From positions 1-31,114 of the forward strand of contig JBJHDM010000039.1 in NCBI GenBank assembly GCA_050486545.1: a DNA stretch of 31,114 bases, in the 5' to 3' direction. Source of the stretch: DAOMNN01 sp050486545. Its GTDB lineage: Bacteria; Pseudomonadota; Gammaproteobacteria; Burkholderiales; Rhodocyclaceae. The position numbers and the translations under genes are program-made. This document shows positions 30,603 through 31,114 of this stretch, in pieces. The stretch's first letter is position 1. Each line of letters begins with the position of its first letter. A model generated the notes under the pieces. That model did not search any database. It was not told the origin of the DNA and saw nothing but the letters and a program-made list of their open reading frames with translations.

Positions 30603-30678
30603 CGTCTCGTCGCTCCCGCGAAGGCGGGAGCCCAGCCGGCACGAGGAACTGGATGCCCGCCTTCACGGGCATGACGAT
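30603..30678. repeat. REP-like paired inverted hairpins
   Basis: Stem 1 is GCTCCCGC/GCGGGAGC (30612-30619 with 30624-30631) around the loop GAAG. Stem 2 is ATGCCCG/CGGGCAT (30653-30659 with 30666-30672), which on the opposite strand also shows the GAAG loop. The two hairpins face in opposite directions, 21 bases apart, like a BIME pair of REP elements. Sequences with this CCCGCGAAGGCGGG core are widespread intergenic repeats in proteobacterial genomes. It lies between the AbiEii module and repeat copy B. Confidence 0.7.
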
Positions 30679-30782
30679 TCGTCGAGGGCCTTCCTGAATG
30701 GCCCCCCTTCCGTGGAACGGTGTCTGCGGGGCGCCGCGTCGTGCCGTAAGGCTGCCTGGTTCCGCTTGCGGCGGGCCGACCA

Positions 30783-30910
30783 CAGCGCCACCGGGCGGAA
30801 TACGGCGGGCGCATGCGGGAGTACCACGCGATGCCGTGGGAGGATTACTACATCTGGGGCGCGACGGCGGGCATCCTGGTGTCGCTGTATCGCTGCCTGA
30901 CGCCGAGTGA
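30783..30910 (+). pseudogene. Truncated 3' remnant of a NUDIX gene (copy B)
   Basis: The frame gives QRHRAEYGGRMREYHAMPW, then EDYYIWGATAGILVSLYRCL, matching the last 42 residues of the NUDIX protein encoded at 28554-29174 (Gln-Gly changed to Glu-Asp). A one-base deletion just before the end shifts the frame, so the stop at 30908-30910 is missed and reading continues through TPSDAAQGG. No NUDIX box or upstream part is present; the DNA to the left is unrelated and REP-bearing. It is a non-functional fragment. Confidence 0.8.
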
Positions 30911-30914
30911 TGCT

Positions 30915-30941
30915 GCGCAGGGCGGTGCTCCTGCCCTGCGC
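30915..30941. terminator. Hairpin, copy B of the convergent terminator
   Basis: GCGCAGGG (30915-30922) pairs with CCCTGCGC (30934-30941), identical in both arms to the hairpin at 29179-29205 while the loop differs. It precedes the stop of the outer-membrane gene at 30960 and would end that leftward transcript. Confidence 0.5.
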
Positions 30942-30959
30942 GCTCCGGATTCGCGGGCC

Positions 30960-31114
30960 TCAGAACGGCATGTTGAGCTTCACGTATGCGGTGTGGTTGG
31001 CGAAGCGCTTGCGCGCTTCGAACGCGTAACCGGCCGTGAGTTCGAGTGACGGGTGGCTGGTCGTCACGACGCTGGCGCCGCCGCGGACGAGCCACGGCGA
31101 CGGCTTGATGCCCT
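30960..31114 (-). CDS. C-terminal end of an autotransporter-type outer-membrane beta-barrel protein (enters from the right edge)
   Basis: About 51 codons are visible leftward to the stop at 30962-30960. The product ends PSPWLVRGGASVVTTSHPSL, then ELTAGYAFEARKRFANHTAY and VKLNMPF, the last strands of an outer-membrane barrel with a C-terminal Phe. Compared with copy A there is one visible amino-acid change (Asn to Thr in TTSH), the other changes being silent. That pattern suggests this copy has been under selection and may belong to a complete gene beyond the window. The passenger domain and function cannot be seen. Confidence 0.65.
   Translation of the reverse strand, partial: GIKPSPWLVRGGASVVTTSHPSLELTAGYAFEARKRFANHTAYVKLNMPF

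Larger units (their letters stand above)
30783..31114. repeat. Direct repeat copy B, continuing past the right edge
   Basis: This is the second copy of the stretch at 29046-29377. The left limit is sharp: before 30783 only a few bases (GGCC-ACCA) still resemble copy A, after a one-base offset. In the outer-membrane protein part, most base changes between copies are silent in the minus-strand frame, for example at the codons for Thr-Ala-Tyr-Val and Glu-Ala-Arg-Lys. The final base of the window already differs from copy A (T against G), but one base cannot show where the match ends. Confidence 0.9.

Noticed and set aside
30313..31095. Small open frames around the REP element and repeat copy B, such as one giving VMPVKAGIQFLVPAG
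   Set aside because: They are translations of the intergenic REP-like repeat and of the truncated NUDIX and barrel ends, not genes.
1..31114. CRISPR arrays, tRNA or rRNA genes, insertion-sequence transposases, integrases
   Set aside because: No regularly spaced short repeats, cloverleaf-like sequences or transposase/integrase frames were recognised on either strand.

Overview
The window is high-GC, densely coded chromosomal DNA from a Gram-negative bacterium. The gene order xseA // exbB-exbD-lpxK-Trm112-kdsB-adk-pfp, the block murJ // rpsT-DUF3579 // argD-argF-argG-DUF2788, and the minor-pilin set fimT-pilV-pilW-pilX-pilY1-pilE point to a betaproteobacterium, perhaps near Rhodocyclales. That placement is inferred from synteny and family distribution; no rRNA or tRNA gene is present to confirm it.

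Layout. 1-350: 5' end of xseA, leftward. 351-826: gene-free DNA with an AT-rich tract and a small cluster of DnaA-box-like sites. 827-4346: a TAXI-type TRAP transporter set (binding protein, DUF1850 protein, fused permease). 4419-9484: ExbB/ExbD, then LPS and nucleotide genes (lpxK, Trm112-like, kdsB, adk) and a PPi-type phosphofructokinase, all rightward. 9491-11746: a PEBP/YbhB protein and murJ, leftward. 11855-12547: rpsT and a convergent DUF3579 gene sharing a perfect palindromic terminator. 12810-17553: argD-argF-argG, DUF2788, ppnP, yajQ and a small YjfB-like protein. 17544-19750: a leftward pair made of a ferredoxin-NAD(P)H reductase and a soluble diiron oxygenase-like protein, with a notable promoter. 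20008-21267: an orphan FimT/GspH pseudopilin and a VapBC-type toxin-antitoxin pair. 21309-28405: a lipoyl-domain protein and the leftward minor-pilin/PilY1 operon. 28554-29174: NUDIX CoA pyrophosphatase. 29224-31114: an AbiEii-type nucleotidyltransferase and its small partner, plus a REP-like double hairpin, lying between two diverged copies (about 94% identical by hand alignment) of a 330-bp NUDIX/outer-membrane-barrel junction.

How the genes work together. The left half is largely housekeeping: envelope biogenesis (LpxK, KdsB, MurJ, ExbBD), nucleotide and sugar metabolism, and the last steps of arginine synthesis from acetylglutamate semialdehyde to argininosuccinate. The right half holds type IV pilus tip and assembly genes and accessory modules.

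The most interesting unit is the diiron protein/reductase pair. It has R2-like metal ligands but no radical tyrosine. Its promoter has a sigma70-like -35/-10 pair, a TetR-type inverted repeat across the -35 and spacer, and a perfect FNR-type box over the expected start point, which suggests an effector-controlled, oxygen-dependent oxygenase shut off without oxygen. Second is the AbiEii module inside a duplicated junction whose copies differ mainly by synonymous changes. Third is a PPi-type phosphofructokinase carrying Gly where PPi enzymes usually have Asp.
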